DNA of 64,000 nt from Argyresthia goedartella (Eukaryota; Arthropoda; Insecta; Lepidoptera; Argyresthiidae), in contig OX463806.1 in NCBI GenBank assembly GCA_949825045.1, forward strand, positions 40,076,208-40,140,207, read 5' to 3'. Under the pieces are notes generated by a model. It was not told where the DNA came from. It did not search any database and was given only the letters and a program-made list of their open reading frames with translations. This document shows, in pieces, positions 1-12,244 of this stretch. The position numbers and the translations under genes were made by a program. How positions within the stretch are numbered: position 1 is the stretch's first letter; every line of letters starts with the position of its first letter.

Positions 1-1430
1 GATTAAGGAAAAAACGTGTCAGAAAACTGTCACATATCTAAAGAACTCTTGGGTCCTGCTGTAATTTTGAAAGCTTTAAAGAAATCGTTCTGATCTAAAC
101 AATAAATACTTTCTGAGCAGGTTTTTTAAAAACGCAATTAGATGGCAAAGTTACATCTCCGTTTTTTCCTTTGGCGTATATGGTAAATATGGGGGGAGGA
201 CTCTTAACTTGGGCACTCGCCTGAGGACTAGCCTTGTAATTCACAGAAGTCTCCTAGAGTACTGAAGATTATATTGTGGGGAAAATATATAATTTCATAA
301 TATTTTTGTCATATTATTTTCTTTTCCGGCCAGTCAAACAATATTTGTTGGTAATATGATAACTTAAAGTGTCACGTTAGCGAAATAATATGTTTGTAAA
401 TCAATTATTTTTTTTATATTTTTTTTTGTTAAGAGTTCCTAATTCAGCAGGTAGTTTATTTATCGATCAGTACAAAAGCATTACAGCGAGCGAATGAAGT
501 GAATAAATTAAAAAGGTGAATATATCACCAAGAAAGATCTCTTCTAGCATTTGTTGATAGTTATCCTACGCAAATATTCCATGTGGTTTATAAGTTTTCA
601 CGTGTCATTTGAGTGATTAATAATTACAGGCATCTCAACTCAATACTTACGTGATATAATGTATGTAATAATAATAATCGATGACAGACACCAGTCTTAA
701 ATACTCAGAGCGTTATAGGGCGAACCTATATACATATATAGTGTGTTTGTATAAAACAAAGTGTTTGTATGAAACTTAAAACGCCAACTAAGGTTAATTA
801 AACTGCGATAAGAGAGTCATCACTTGATTACTTGATGAGTCATCAGTGCTACTATTTCGACCGCGAATAAACACTAAACTTCAGTAAACGTTGACAACTC
901 CATACAAATTTATATTTGAGTTGCAGTTGAAATAGGCCAAAACTAGCTTGTTAATCATGATTGTCAGCAGGGATTCGTGATCGTATAAACGTACCTAATT
1001 TGATTATTTTTGCTTGACAAAAAGTCTCCAAAGTTATCACAAAATCTGTTTTTCACATTTTTTTTTACAATTTCGCCCAGCACCGGACTTAATTTGTCTA
1101 CTTGTTGTTTATATGTATAATCGTTACAAAAATATTAAATGATGTTGCTCTGTTAGTCCTCTATACATCGGTGAAGACCGTTTTTCTTACATATTAATTC
1201 CTATTACCCTAAAAATAAGCTGAAGAAGAAATTGTAAGTTCCGCTGGGGTGGTGCCCAGTCTAACTGTCGGTCTCGTTAGTCGACCTGAGCTCCCCATAC
1301 CTATCCTGCACAACTACAACCGCATCAAGCACCAGATAAATAAATAAATATATCGTCGTGATATGCACATTCTCGCCTATCTGTTCAACATTTTGCGAAA
1401 TCCCTGCTACCCCAAATATCTTCGAGAACG
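1..1430. other. AT-rich DNA without recognisable gene
   Basis: I see no coding exon, RNA gene or complete mobile element here. The stretch is AT-rich with short homopolymer runs. It may be intron or downstream DNA of the SLC35F6-like gene at 4279-5387, whose later exons would lie to the left on the minus strand. Confidence 0.5.
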
Positions 1431-1435
1431 TTACG

Positions 1436-1605
1436 AGTTTTTTTCCTCCAGGGCTAGCAAGCAAATGGAGATCCCACACGATGTCTCTCCTTTCTACTCC
1501 TCGGCATAACACTCCGCTTACAAACACTCGTTTAGGGGGCAATCCGACTGTGGAACGCACTTCCCTGCCCTATTAGAGATAGTCCCTCAATTTTCAATTT
1601 TATGA
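1436..1605 (+). pseudogene. LINE ORF2 C-terminal fragment
   Basis: The frame reads RSHTMSLLSTPRHNTPL followed, after a shift to another frame, by a stretch like SDCGTHFPALLEIVPQ. This is the same layout as the C-terminus of the LINE ORF2 at 23283-25885 (RRTHTASLLSIPHHNT then LWNSLPCTIRDSPSL). It is therefore a short, frameshifted 3' piece of a LINE of that general group. AT-rich sequence after it, to about 1790, may be its 3' UTR. Too short to place further. Confidence 0.4.
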
Positions 1606-2849
1606 AAAGATTGAAAGAGTATGTCCTTTCTCTTTCGTGATAGGTACTTTTATATATGTATATATAAGTAGTATATGTTTGATATATATTTTATTTTTGT
1701 GCTTTTGTATTTTATTTATTATATAAATCATTTATCACATTATTATGTTTTAGTTGTACACAATAAGATGTAAAAAGTTTTATTGCGCACTAGGACTCTC
1801 CTGTTGCACAACTTTTCCTGTCCTGCCTAGGTTCGCTGGTAGAAATCTCTCTTTAGAGATAAGCTCGCCTTTGCTCATAAAATGTTTTGTTACCTTACTA
1901 TTAAGATTTCTGTGCAATAAAGAATATGAAAATATTGGCTTCGTAGGCATGCACTACATGCTAGGCTAAACCGGTCGTCGAAGCACCTATGTGTAGCCAG
2001 TTATTCGATACTCCTTTTATTTGTGACAAGGGGTTAGCCAATTGCCGCAGCTACGGCGACTTGAAGGTTTCTTGGTAGTAGGAGCCTACAAAATGAAAAA
2101 TAAATACAACTACCTATAATAGTTCCTCAATTACTGACCTCAAAAAATCGAGCCCTTACTTGTTTTCCTTCTAGGAGGGTGTACCTAATTCGCAAAGAGG
2201 CTAAGTCGCGTTATGCCTAAACGTCATAAAAAACTAGCGTAATGCCATGGATCGTGTAGGCCTATTTCGCAGTATGTCCCCTTCGTATTCAAGCTAAATT
2301 TTAATCTGCCTAAAGTTTCATCAGCCTAAATCGCGTTTTGCCAAAACCTAAGTTTGCAAACTTATTTGTGATTTATTGACACTTGATCTGGAGTGATCTA
2401 TGATATATATTATGATAAATAAACATGTGGGTGCCATCCATCAAGTTGTATCAATCAAAGAATACAATCAATCTGTGATTGCAGACATTGAATTTTATTC
2501 GTATAAAATGAACTCTGAAGATGTCATTATATTAATTATATTTATCCATATGCCTTTAAAATAAAGGGTAAGTAGTTTTTTCAGTTAAAATTTAGTTAGA
2601 TGTGAATTTTGAGCAGTTCTATTAGAAATATTCACATTTTCCTTCCATTTTAAACCCAGCATTAAAAAAGAAGAAAAGGCTTAATAGACAGAGAAGACCA
2701 TTTTTCAGATTGATTTTTATAAAGATAGTCCACAGATAGGTACTGTAATATTTGTTTAAATCTTAAAAGCAGAAAAACTACGCATTTGATAGTTTGTATG
2801 TCGATATATTTGTCACTTATCAAATATTACCCTTGTTCAAATGCATATG
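1606..2849. other. AT-rich DNA without recognisable gene
   Basis: No exon or RNA gene is supported. Short motifs of the form cctaaatcgc recur near 2203, 2325, 4086, 6742 and 7008, suggesting an old dispersed repeat, but no unit boundaries can be drawn. Confidence 0.4.
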
Positions 2850-3024
2850 ATCCAATACCCTAATAGAATAAGGCTTTTTCTTGTTAGTAGAATAAAAAAA
2901 TTATCATTTGACCTAGAATAGTAACTCTTATGTCATTTTACTTAGAATTTTGTGTAGATTTGAGGAATCGTAAAAATTTTCCCAAAATTCGCGCAGGGCG
3001 AAATTTAGAATTTCCAAAATTTTT
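2850..3024 (+). repeat. Direct repeat copy 1 (about 175 bp)
   Basis: This block starts atccaataccctaatagaat and runs to the end of an aaatttagaatttcc motif. A second copy at 3401-3576 lies in the same orientation 551 bp downstream with only scattered differences. The 370 bp between them is not part of the repeat. No coding capacity or terminal inverted repeat is seen. Confidence 0.8.
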
Positions 3025-3400
3025 ATTGGGTGTCGTATCAAAATTTCGATCACATTTTTAGAAAGCTCAATGAAAGTTATGATGAACAGTGTATAAAAAA
3101 CATTTCAATCATTACCCGTTTTTGAGAAAATAAATCCCAAAAACGGATGTTTTCCGGTTATGGAAATTCTGAAAAAATGGTGCATGATGCAGAAACGGAT
3201 TTGACAGTCAAATATGTGCTACATACCAATAGTGGTGGGAAAACTAAAAGATTTTTCGAGAAGCGTTGGGCTTGGCTAAAAATGTCGAAAAACAGAAAAA
3301 AAACTGAAATTTTCTGCAAAATCCATCTCTCCCTAGACCTTGCCACCATTGGCTGTATATATTTCAGTGCAACTATTTATGTTCTATCGATTCATGTATA

Positions 3401-3576
3401 ATCCAATACCCTAATAGAATAAGGCTTTTTCTTGTTAGTAGAATAAAAAAAATATCCTTTGACCTATAATAATAACTCTTATGTCATTTTACTTAGAATT
3501 TTGTGTAGATTTGAGGAATCGTAAAAAAATTCCCAAAATTCGCGCAGGCCGAAATTTAGAATTTCCTAAATTTTAT
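3401..3576 (+). repeat. Direct repeat copy 2 (about 176 bp)
   Basis: Second copy of the 2850-3024 block, same orientation, with a few substitutions and one- or two-base indels in A runs. The pair may be the remains of a local duplication or the ends of an unclassified element about 730 bp long. Confidence 0.8.
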
Positions 3577-4278
3577 AATAATATATTAATAATATCAAAT
3601 ATTCTATAATATTTCTTGTTTCCGCGCTGCGCGCAAAATAGCAAATTATTCCTTTCTCGGCTCCGAAGGTGGCGGGTAGGAACTGCTTGTTTTTATTAAT
3701 TTGGGTAAAAATACATAAGTGTATTTTTTGTAACCGTGGTTTTATTTATTGCGGTGTGTCTGCATTTAGGGTCCTGCACTTGGTAGATTCTTAATTCTAC
3801 TGAATGTAGGTCCATAGCCTGAGTATATTTCTGAAAAAGATACAATGCAGAAATTCTCAGAAGGTAGTAGGATCACAAAGCCTCTGAAGATTAGCATTTG
3901 ATATATCTTGGTTAGCATACAACCGAGCATACAACATTCAAATGAGAATACATTTCTAAATAGGTTGTATAGAAAATATATTTTCTCACAAAACAAATAT
4001 GAACTCTCTATTATCTTTATGCCTACATCGTTATTTGACAAAAGATCAACATGTCTATGAATCTCTTTGCCTCCCTCTCTTCTAACCTAAATCGCGTTAG
4101 GCCTAACTAACTATATGCCTACTTCGACTTATGACTAGTCATACTGCGATGTAGTTAATCTACGCTTTAGGGCCTACCTTTGAATTGGTTTTGGAGGTGA
4201 ATTTCGTGTATGTGTAAAATATTATTTGCTTACTTTTCAGTTAATTTAAAGTTAAGTTTTTAATCCTCATTTACTTAC
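3577..4278. other. No gene seen; probable intron
   Basis: This lies immediately downstream of exon 2 of the minus-strand SLC35F6-like gene and begins (minus sense) with a good splice donor, gtaagt, at 4278. It is therefore most likely intron. A weakly similar minus-strand frame at 3766-4041 was judged not to be an exon. Confidence 0.5.
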
Positions 4279-5387
4279 TAAGTCGAACATAGCAGCTGGC
4301 ATGAGTATCCAGGGACTGAAGTTCTGGTTTCCCTGTGTGAGGCCATGCCCCTCGGAGCTCCTCCCCATCCACACCAGGATCTTGAATGTGATGAGGCAGA
4401 GCATCTCACCCACGAACATGGCTGACGCCTGAATAATAAAAGTATGCTTAGTTATCTCCTAATTCTATCCACTAATGGGTGAGAATTGCTGGGTCAATCA
4501 GTCAGTCTTCCGGGTAAATTTGATTTGATTAATTGTAGCTGTGTTTATAACAATGTAGGTACATATTGTCGTATGAAAGGCTATTTGGATGTAAGATTAT
4601 TAAAGAATTTTCAACTGGATAGATTAATGATTTATTCATTAACTATACTCATTACTATTACTTTACTATTTACTTACTGTACAAAACAAAAGTTGGCAAT
4701 AAAAAAGGTAACAAATATAAAGATCACCAAAATATTATTTTCTTACCCAAAATGGGTAAATGATCACCAAAAGTTGCAGAAAATATCAGGGCAAAATACT
4801 GCGGTAGCTTAGGTGATGGGTAAAGGTGGTGAGCGAAGCCCACTTTATCCTTCATGTTAGGTTGAACATGTACAAACAACAAAAAATACTTAAAACACAA
4901 ACTTAAGTACACAAAACATAAAAAGAAGATTGGTGACCAAATTGTGTTTGGATAAATAATATCCAAAAATAATTTGGTGATCATTTACTAATTCTGGCAG
5001 TAATTTCGAATTTATTGGTAATTGTTTCAATATAAGTCATAAAAAATAGAGGCACAGAGGCGAGTTATATGAGATATATTCCCGGAAACCTAGGAAGAAA
5101 ACACCCAAAAACAGATTATTTATCCAGATATGGTGGCAGGCTAGTATAATATAGTGGCAGACTATTATATATAATAAAGTGGCAGTCAATTATAATGATT
5201 CTACTGCTTATACATAATGTCTAGACAAACAAATACCTACTTGCAAAAATGGATGGTCAAACTCCTTGACTTCATTAGCTGAGTTCAAAGATGTGAGCTT
5301 ATCTGCCCACTTAGTACTGAGGGTATTGATGGAGCCAGTAACCACCATCATCAGAGCCAGGAACAGCTGGTAGTTTGTCCACGCCAT
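4279..5387 (-). CDS. SLC35F6-like transporter, first two coding exons
   Basis: Exon 1 is 5241-5387 and exon 2 is 4279-4428, both on the minus strand. Exon 1 starts at the ATG at 5387 and reads MAWTNYQLFLALMMVVTGS, then NTLSTKWADK and DHPFLQ. This is the highly conserved N-terminus of solute carrier family 35 member F6, a multi-pass nucleotide-sugar-transporter-like protein of lysosomal or mitochondrial membranes. A donor gtaggt follows at 5240. Exon 2 has an attcag acceptor and reads ASAMFVGEMLCLITFKILVW, ending MPAAMFD-L before a gtaagt donor. The two exons give 49 and 50 codons in frame and hold roughly the first two membrane segments. The family is near 370 residues, so the remaining exons must lie left of the window or be lost. 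No stop or frameshift is seen, so this is probably a live gene. Confidence 0.85.
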
Positions 5388-6092
5388 GCCTCTGTCTTTA
5401 AAAAAAAAGTTATTCATTTTAACCTGTGATAAAGTGGAGGCCTAACCTCAGTAGTGATTGTCAGTTGATTTGATAGTATGGAGGTAATCTGTGTGTTTGA
5501 GTGCCGATTTTCTGATTATAATGAAATTCTCTAAGTCTAGTTAGAATTATGGTTATTTCATATTGGAATAGTATTCCTAATATAATCCTTTACCTTTTCT
5601 AACAATTGCACCTGATTCCAATTCACTTTCAGCTAATATTTGTTGTTCAATATCTAGTACCTTAAATTACATTTGAATTACTGAAATATTTTTAAAATAA
5701 AGCAATATTTGGCTATTATTAGGTTTGTACTCAAAACAATGAACATGCACATATTCTGATGATTTCTAATCATTTACAGAAGTGGATAGGATTTCATAAA
5801 GTAAGAGGATATGAAATAATTGTGTGAATTGTTTGTGATAGGTATAGGCTTATGAAATAGATCTAGTTTACGAGAAAATCAAATAATTTGAGAGAATTAT
5901 TTGTAATACATGCTAATGAAATAGATGTAGAATTGTTGAACGTAGGCATATAAATTTCATTTTAGGTTGCAGGGGTACAATATCGAATCCAGGGGTACTT
6001 ACTTTCTAAGGCATCTATGAATCAAAATTTGTTTAGAAACGACGATTGACGGGTGGTGTAGTGTGGTCAACTGGTGACGTACGGGCGGGCGA
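5388..6092 (-). promoter_or_regulatory. Upstream region of the SLC35F6-like gene
   Basis: This is the 5' flank of the SLC35F6-like gene on the minus strand. No in-frame exon or transposon is recognised. A GC-richer patch at about 6060-6100 could be close to the transcription start, but no clear TATA or initiator element can be assigned by eye. Confidence 0.3.
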
Positions 6093-6100
6093 CTCCGACG

Positions 6101-6645
6101 CAGTGTTACCAGGTACACGGTAATTACCGTAGAACCACGGTATTTTTGGCTAATACACGGTCTACGGTAGCGATCCACTACCGTGTCCTTTTATACGGTA
6201 TTCTTAGATATTAACCACCGTGTAGGGAAGTAGCACACACAATAAAAGTTTGAAATAGAAGATAGGCCAATAGGCCGACATCGGGCCGCAGAGATACGAT
6301 GATATTTTTTTAACTTTTGTGTGAAATAATATTCAGTCAAATCGACGACATAAAAACGAAGAAAAGGAACAAGCTGATACCGAAAACCATTAAGGGAAAT
6401 ATACTTGCTCAACAAGCTATTCACCGGAATAGTCATAACTATGTTGATTTTACACCTACTAAGAACATGTTATCAAAAATGACGGCAGCCATATATGAAA
6501 AACATCTAAATTCAAGGTTGTTTCGGTTGCATTTTATACGGTAATTTACACAGTATTTTCCAAATGATTCTACAGTGGTAAGTCTTAAACACCGTAATTT
6601 TAACAGATAAACACGGTAGTTTATAGTTTTCATCTGGTAACACTG
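6101..6645. mobile_element. hAT-type MITE with 8-bp target duplication
   Basis: The element starts CAGTGTTACCAG and ends with the inverse CTGGTAACACTG, a typical hAT-style terminus. Both sides are flanked by the same 8 bases, CTCCGACG (6093-6100 and 6646-6653), the target-site length of hAT transposons. Subterminal sequence holds repeated acggtaNNtaccgt-like motifs in both orientations. At 545 bp with no transposase reading frame it is non-autonomous. It sits a few hundred bases upstream of the SLC35F6-like gene. Confidence 0.85.
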
Positions 6646-6653
6646 CTCCGACG

Positions 6654-7046
6654 ACAGCAGGCAGGAGCGACAAACGACAGCTATCGACGGGGTTGCCAGA
6701 TATCAGCTATCTCCATTCACCTAATTTTGACCACCGAGTAGCCTAAATCGCCTAATAACATTTCTTTGTTAAGTAGGTAGCCTAATTCGCCTTACATTTT
6801 GAGTTAGGTAGCTAAATTGAGCCCAAATAAAGAACAAAGAAAAAAAAACATTTACATTTGATGACAACAACTTACCAAAATAACAAATCGAGAAGATTGT
6901 TTTCTTGTTGTCATATGCGTTTGTTTATCAGCTCACTCACTCCTAGAAATAGTGGACGCAATGGAATTATCAAGGAATAAATCAATAAATTTGTGGTATT
7001 CCTGAAATTGCCTAAATCACCCGTTTTTTTCCTAGGTAGCTTGTAT
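6654..7046. other. No gene; degenerate repeat sequence
   Basis: The stretch begins with a ttgccagata motif that is echoed in inverse orientation around 11300 on the far side of the Harbinger element. The Harbinger may therefore have landed inside an older repeat. Repeated cctaaatcgcc-like motifs occur. No coding signal is seen. Confidence 0.35.
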
Positions 7047-8589
7047 GGCTACTGGAGGCCTACCATGACCTTATAAGAAACTGCTCTTAATCCAGGCAGT
7101 TCAGTTAAAGTACTTAAACTGAACGACTTAATTTCGTACCATGACCTCATAAAAGGTGAACCACTTCTGAGCTGCTTATTTGATAAGGTGAATAGTTTAT
7201 TGTCTCTGGCTAGTTAACTTACATCCATGTAAGAACGAGAAGGGAATATACAGGATTCCTTATGAAAGAACTACTCATCGCATTGTCTGGAGGACCGTTC
7301 CTAACCAACGTTTATTGTTTATACGGTATTTACCGGTTTTTTTTATTATAAGGATATCTTATATTATAATTTGTTTTATTATTTACGAATGGTACTTTGA
7401 AAAAATGAAAGCTTAAAAGTAATACGCGCATATTACTATTTAATGCAATTTGTGATAAAACTTAGTAACTTATGCTTTGTTTTTTATTGATCGTTCAAAT
7501 TATATTGAGCATTTTGAACGCAACTCATAACTGTCAAGTGGTTCATGTGTTTGTTTACAATATTTAACGATTTATTTTAGGAGGTACTTTTGTGTGTTGA
7601 TTTAATTACATATTATTAAGTAATATACATTCTTTCTCGTTCGCTACGCTACAAACAACAAGGCATACTCATTTAACAAACATAGCATTGGCCTCGCTGG
7701 ATGGCGGATCGAAATTGTAAAATAATATTTTACATATAATTTCTAATTAAAATCTGACTCCGTGTAATTTTAAAATATGTCGTATGCTGAACATATAATT
7801 ATTGATACTCCTTTTTATGTAAGCTTTTCATACATTACATAGGTGTATTAAATTTATATTTACTTGCAGTAATTTGGTTGAATTGCCTATACGACGACGC
7901 CCCCATCGTGTATCACACGAACAATTGGGGCTCTATGTGTTTTTTTAAATTCACACAGAAACATAGTCTTGGGCTATAATAAGTCCACTCAGCCATCTGT
8001 ACCCTAAGAATGTGGCAGAGAGTTGCCCAGCAATGTAACTAGATGGGTGAAGGTGCATTCAAAGATAGGAAAGGATGGTCATCGGTTATTAATCTAACTA
8101 ATAATGTAGACTCGAATGTTTGTGGTTGAGAGGATGGATGTTTGTTACTCTTTTGCGTGAACTGCCTGATGGAATCAATTGAAATAGCCTATCTTCTCTG
8201 ATGGGCGTATATCCGAAGCACTGGCATAGTTTATGGAGTCTCCTTTGTCTGTGCGAGATTCAGTATGTACTCATTAGTTTTGTTGATCATATTTGATTTA
8301 TTTTATCTAGTGTTTCACTTGTACAAAAGTGCATTAATTTTACCTACTTACTTTATTTGAGTTTGGAGTTTAAAATCAAAATAATTACATACACAAGTAT
8401 ACTCCATAGTTAAGTCAAACTTAGATTTTTTATTCAAAATTACATGTATGATGATGTCTTTAAAAAGTGACAAAAAAATCAGTGCTACAGTATAGTATTA
8501 TAGTATCTGTGGTGCTTCTAAATTATGACTGTCTAAATATGTATGTATAGATATTTACATACATGCATATTTATCTTATTACATTAATT

Positions 8590-8935
8590 CTTTATTTCAA
8601 TTCAATTTCTTTATTTCAGGTTATAGACCCATACATTACAAAATTAAAATTACAATTAAATTAAACACAAGTCATATACACAAATTAATAAATTAAATAA
8701 ATTAATAAATTAAATTAGATTAGATTCAAATTAGAATTAATGAAAAATTAAGAATAAGGAATGGGATTTCACACTGCTAGAACAGACAGGTGTGCAGACG
8801 TTCCCAGTGCCCCAGCAGCGGTGAATCCCATCTGTCCGCAAACGTGCACAGAATGGAGTTGGGACTACCACAGATGCGGGCCTTTAACGAGGCGCAGCGT
8901 TTTCTAAAAGCGTTTTATAAAACAAAAACATTGTA
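8590..8935 (-). mobile_element. LINE 3' UTR fragment
   Basis: On the plus strand the block starts with a repeated ttcaattcaatttcttta-type tail, then AT-rich sequence and a GC-richer body ending near aacgaggcgcagcg. A repeated caattcaaattc tail of this style also ends the LINE at 34375. The block is therefore read as a minus-strand LINE 3' end. It lies just beyond the last transposase fragment of the Harbinger element. Confidence 0.45.
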
Positions 8936-8959
8936 ACTTAAAAAACAACAAAAACTATG

Positions 8960-10888
8960 CAACACAATTTTAACATAAAACTTAAATGAAGACTGTTTGA
9001 TGCTTGCAATAACTGTGTAATTACATTTCTAGTTTTGACATGGCAATTAGTGTAGTAGGCTTCAGGTGAGCCTTCTGTTGCATCCAATAAAGCAGTCATC
9101 ATAGTTTTCCTCAAAGGATAACCAGAGTCACCTGCAAGTAAAAATATTATATTAGACACCTATTATTATTGTAATTAAAACTATTATACTTTATTAATCA
9201 TCATAGCAGCCTATAACAGCTCACTACTGGCTTTCTGACTGAGTGCGCCACAGACCTCTTTAAACTTACTTTATTAAATAGATAAAATATTTATGTGAAT
9301 AGTGAATGTTTTATTATTAATTTTGTTGTTATGTTAAGTTAGCTAAACATCATCATCAATCGGCACACATTCTTTACCACTCCCTCTACTCCGGTCCTGA
9401 GCCTGCCGCATCCACTGCCTTACAGTTATACATACTCTAGTTCTTAGTGTTACTTGACAACACAAATAAGAATGCTACTTGTCTGCATCTCGTAACCTAC
9501 TGCTAGTACTAGTGCGGGAGATAGGGGCATTCTTAGTAGGTTTGTATGATAGTAAGAAATGGAATTTTTTAACTTTATAAACTATTATCATAATAATTCA
9601 GAAATAAGTAGCATACTTATTTGTAAATTTCTGTTTGTTTACTAAATAAAATAATTCTGATTAATATGGATTCCAGTTTTATTTTGATAGTCGGTGTACT
9701 GTAGGCAGGTATGCCAACAAAGTAATTCATTCTTAGAAATACATTTAGAACAGCTTACCTAAAAGCCTTTATTATTACTGAGGCCTTTGAAATAGTCTTG
9801 AAGTAGATGGACCGATCATCTAAATGAGTCATGTGTGGATCCACCATAACTAGCATCAACATACAATTACATAAACATTAACATTTATGTACAGGCACTT
9901 ACATTGCTTGGCCCCACACTGTTGTGTTGTGGGAACCAGCAACAGTGACATTACACACACATAAACATCCAAGACATTTTTCCAATTTTTTATTTATTTA
10001 TCCCCAGCCGGGGATCGAACCCGGGACCTCTCGCATGGTAGGCAGAGTCATAATAACCGCAGCGGCACAGAGGTCATAATAATTATCATTGATTAATCTT
10101 ACCAATTGAACATTAAGAGAATTATAGCCCTTCCGACAGATATACCTCTCCTCTCCTTTTGGGCTTACAATAGCTACCTGTGTCCCATCAACACAGCCAA
10201 TAACATCACTCCAAATTTTTCATTACACCTGAAATTTAAAAAGTGTTAATTATAAATAACCTTTTCAAATTAGCGTCTGTTTAGAGCTGGTGTCTGATAG
10301 CTACATAATTAAAGCTATGGTATCAATTAAAAATTCACCTTATTATATTCATAGGTACAACATTCTTCTACAGTTTGTGTGCATTCTTCATAGGTATTTC
10401 CCATTTCTAATGAGTTCATTGCTGCAGTGACCTATGCCCAGTAGGTACTGCTGACATGGTTTGTTGCGCAATAGATAAGCCACGGATCTTACCTGTTGGC
10501 ATTTGATATGTTCCATAGCCATAAAATGATAAAGCTGTAAGACCCTGCAACAGAAAAGAGTAGGTATTTAGATGTACACTGTCTAGATCCTTGACTAGAA
10601 ATTACCTAAGTCTCTTGACAATAAAACTAATGTATTTCCATAAACTCTTACTTTTGTTTCTATGGTGGAATCCGACGATTTACTTGGCTGTGGTTTACCA
10701 CTCGTCGCCAGTTCCTTGCACAAAATTTGAGCCAAGTCGGGAGTAAGCCGATATTGTTCGACGAATTTGTCGTCAGTTAAATGAAAGGGATCATACATTT
10801 CCCTTGTAAGGCGGTGGCGATTTCTTTTTAAATTGTCATTCAAGTTATTGTCCGTTTCAAAAAATTCAAACAAAACCTGTTTACTCAC
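8960..10888 (-). pseudogene. HARBI1-like transposase remnants
   Basis: Four collinear minus-strand pieces resemble PIF/Harbinger DDE transposases. 10595-10888 holds YDPFHLTDDKFVEQYRLTPD, the conserved N-terminal segment. 10380-10544 follows a ttgcag acceptor and reads LTALSFYGYGTYQMPTGKIR before a stop. 10092-10217 reads DVIGCVDGTQVAIVSPKG then RKGYNSLNVQL, containing the first catalytic Asp, with a gtaaga donor after it. 8960-9133 reads GDSGYPLRKTMMTALLDA and a TRNV segment, containing the second catalytic Asp. The final Glu region is not recognisable because the frame degrades after TRNVITQLL. Stops in the second piece and the SINE between the third and fourth show that it is dead. Confidence 0.75.
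9842..10085 (-). mobile_element. tRNA-derived SINE, family 1 copy
   Basis: On the minus strand the unit begins with gacctctgtgccgctgcgg and has a good RNA polymerase III B box, GGTTCGATCCC, in a tRNA-like T arm. A body with cttggatgtttatgtg follows. The same order of parts is present at 38528-38745. It sits inside the Harbinger transposase remains. Confidence 0.7.
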
Positions 10889-11303
10889 TTGCCATTATTA
10901 TAAAGAAAATAACTAAAAAGCACTTGAACAATCGCAAAGCGTCTACTAAACTATCAACAACAAGACAACAATTCACATAAAGTTAATCTCAGAGCAACTT
11001 TTTAAACATTGCTTACTTTGACAGTTCAGCGTTTCAGTAATCGCCGAGCGCTTGTCAAATGCCACGTCATGGTACGATTTTAGGAGGAAAAAAAAGGTGA
11101 ACTGCATGACAACGCTGGACGTAATAAGGGCTTAAACTGCCTTGCTTTTTAGAGGTCATGGTACGAATTAGCAATGCAGTTCAGTTTAAGGCCTTAAACT
11201 GAATAGATTTAAGAGGTCATAGTAGGCCTCCTGGTATCCGAATGGATTTTCTCGTCGGCATTTGACCCCATAAGGTGGCGTAAATGGCGATAATTCGCCT
11301 AAT

Positions 11304-11341
11304 CTGGCAACACGCTACATGTAAATGTAGCGTGTTGCCAG
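11304..11341. repeat. Perfect 17-bp hairpin
   Basis: Arms CTGGCAACACGCTACAT and its exact inverse are separated by gtaa. The hairpin lies about 75 bp outside the right end of the Harbinger element. It contains the ttgccag motif also present near 6694. Confidence 0.9.
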
Positions 11342-12239
11342 AGAAGTAGTGTGCAAATTGCCATGAGAAGTAGTGTGCAAATGCGGCTGCTGCTTCTTCA
11401 CCAGCACATTCCCGTCCCCGATGCGTGACCCGAGGTTCGAAAACAAAATACCTATGAAAAAAATTTCCGGTTCCCGGGCGCTTGTACAATCAAAAGGTTT
11501 ATTGTGAAATAACTTCACAACTTTTATTTTTATGGAATCTCTAGACCCCACCCTAGGATTCCCTGTGTCGTAGTTCCTAGGTTCTTTTGCTTATGTAGGT
11601 AGTTTAAAGTTATACCTATGTATTTCCAAAAATAATCGACAAAAATATATATATTATCAAACCGGATTCACAAAATTCACGATAATCAGTTGAGAATGCG
11701 GCCTGTAGAGGATAACATTCAGACATACGAAAACATTTTTGCCCAATCCTGAAACGGGGACGCTTCGTCGCTCGGTCAATTACGGGCCTAAGTTAGTGGA
11801 ATTTTCCGTATTTTCTGATGAATGTTCGTAAACAATACTTATTACCTAACTTTAATCTCGTTTTGTTATTTTTGTAGCGGTATTTTCCAATAGGTCCACG
11901 TGCGTGTTAAAACATGTTATATGTTGTAGTACGTAACCTATCTCAGTAATTTGTAATACATGATAAGTTCAAAGTGAAAAAAGTTTGATGTGCGCATTTA
12001 CCCTACGTGGCGGCGGTACTTCAAAAGACTGCTTGAACACACTCCAATCTTGCAAGTGTTGCCAACAAAAGTTTTCCACTAGACCTGGTGGTTTAGACAT
12101 TAATTTTAGCGGTCAAAAAATCGTTTTAGTGGCTAGTGGATTGTTTAGTTGATTAGGTTGATTCAGTTATTCGTCAGGTACGGTACGACATTCAACTATA
12201 CGTTGTCCACACTATTAATGTTTTTTTGACAATTAAAAA
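11342..12239. other. No gene; one short direct repeat
   Basis: A gagaagtagtgtgcaaat motif occurs twice at about 11341-11382 with a 24-bp period. The rest has no recognisable exon, RNA gene or transposon end. It ends where BEL/Pao coding similarity begins. Confidence 0.45.
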
Positions 12240-12244
12240 TCCCT

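Larger units (their letters stand above)
7047..11228 (-). mobile_element. PIF/Harbinger transposon, decayed
   Basis: The ends are inverted copies that share ggaggcctaccatgacc (left) and its near inverse ggtcatagtaggcctcc (right), followed inward on both sides by a palindrome of the form ttcagttTAAGNNCTTAaactgaa. Inside on the minus strand lies a broken HARBI1-type transposase (8960-10888). The span of about 4.2 kb includes a LINE 3' fragment (8590-8935) and a tRNA-derived SINE (9842-10085) that inserted later. No Myb/SANT partner gene is recognised. The exact 3-bp target duplication could not be fixed. Confidence 0.7.

Noticed and set aside
3766..4041. Minus-strand frame with a YQMLIFRGFVIL segment that loosely recalls a later exon of SLC35F6
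   Set aside because: Similarity covers about ten residues with a gap, there is no acceptor at the right place, and the text after it does not fit the family.
7047..7050. CTGG or TGG as the Harbinger target duplication
   Set aside because: Several placements of the ends are possible and none gives the 3-bp TWA target on both sides.
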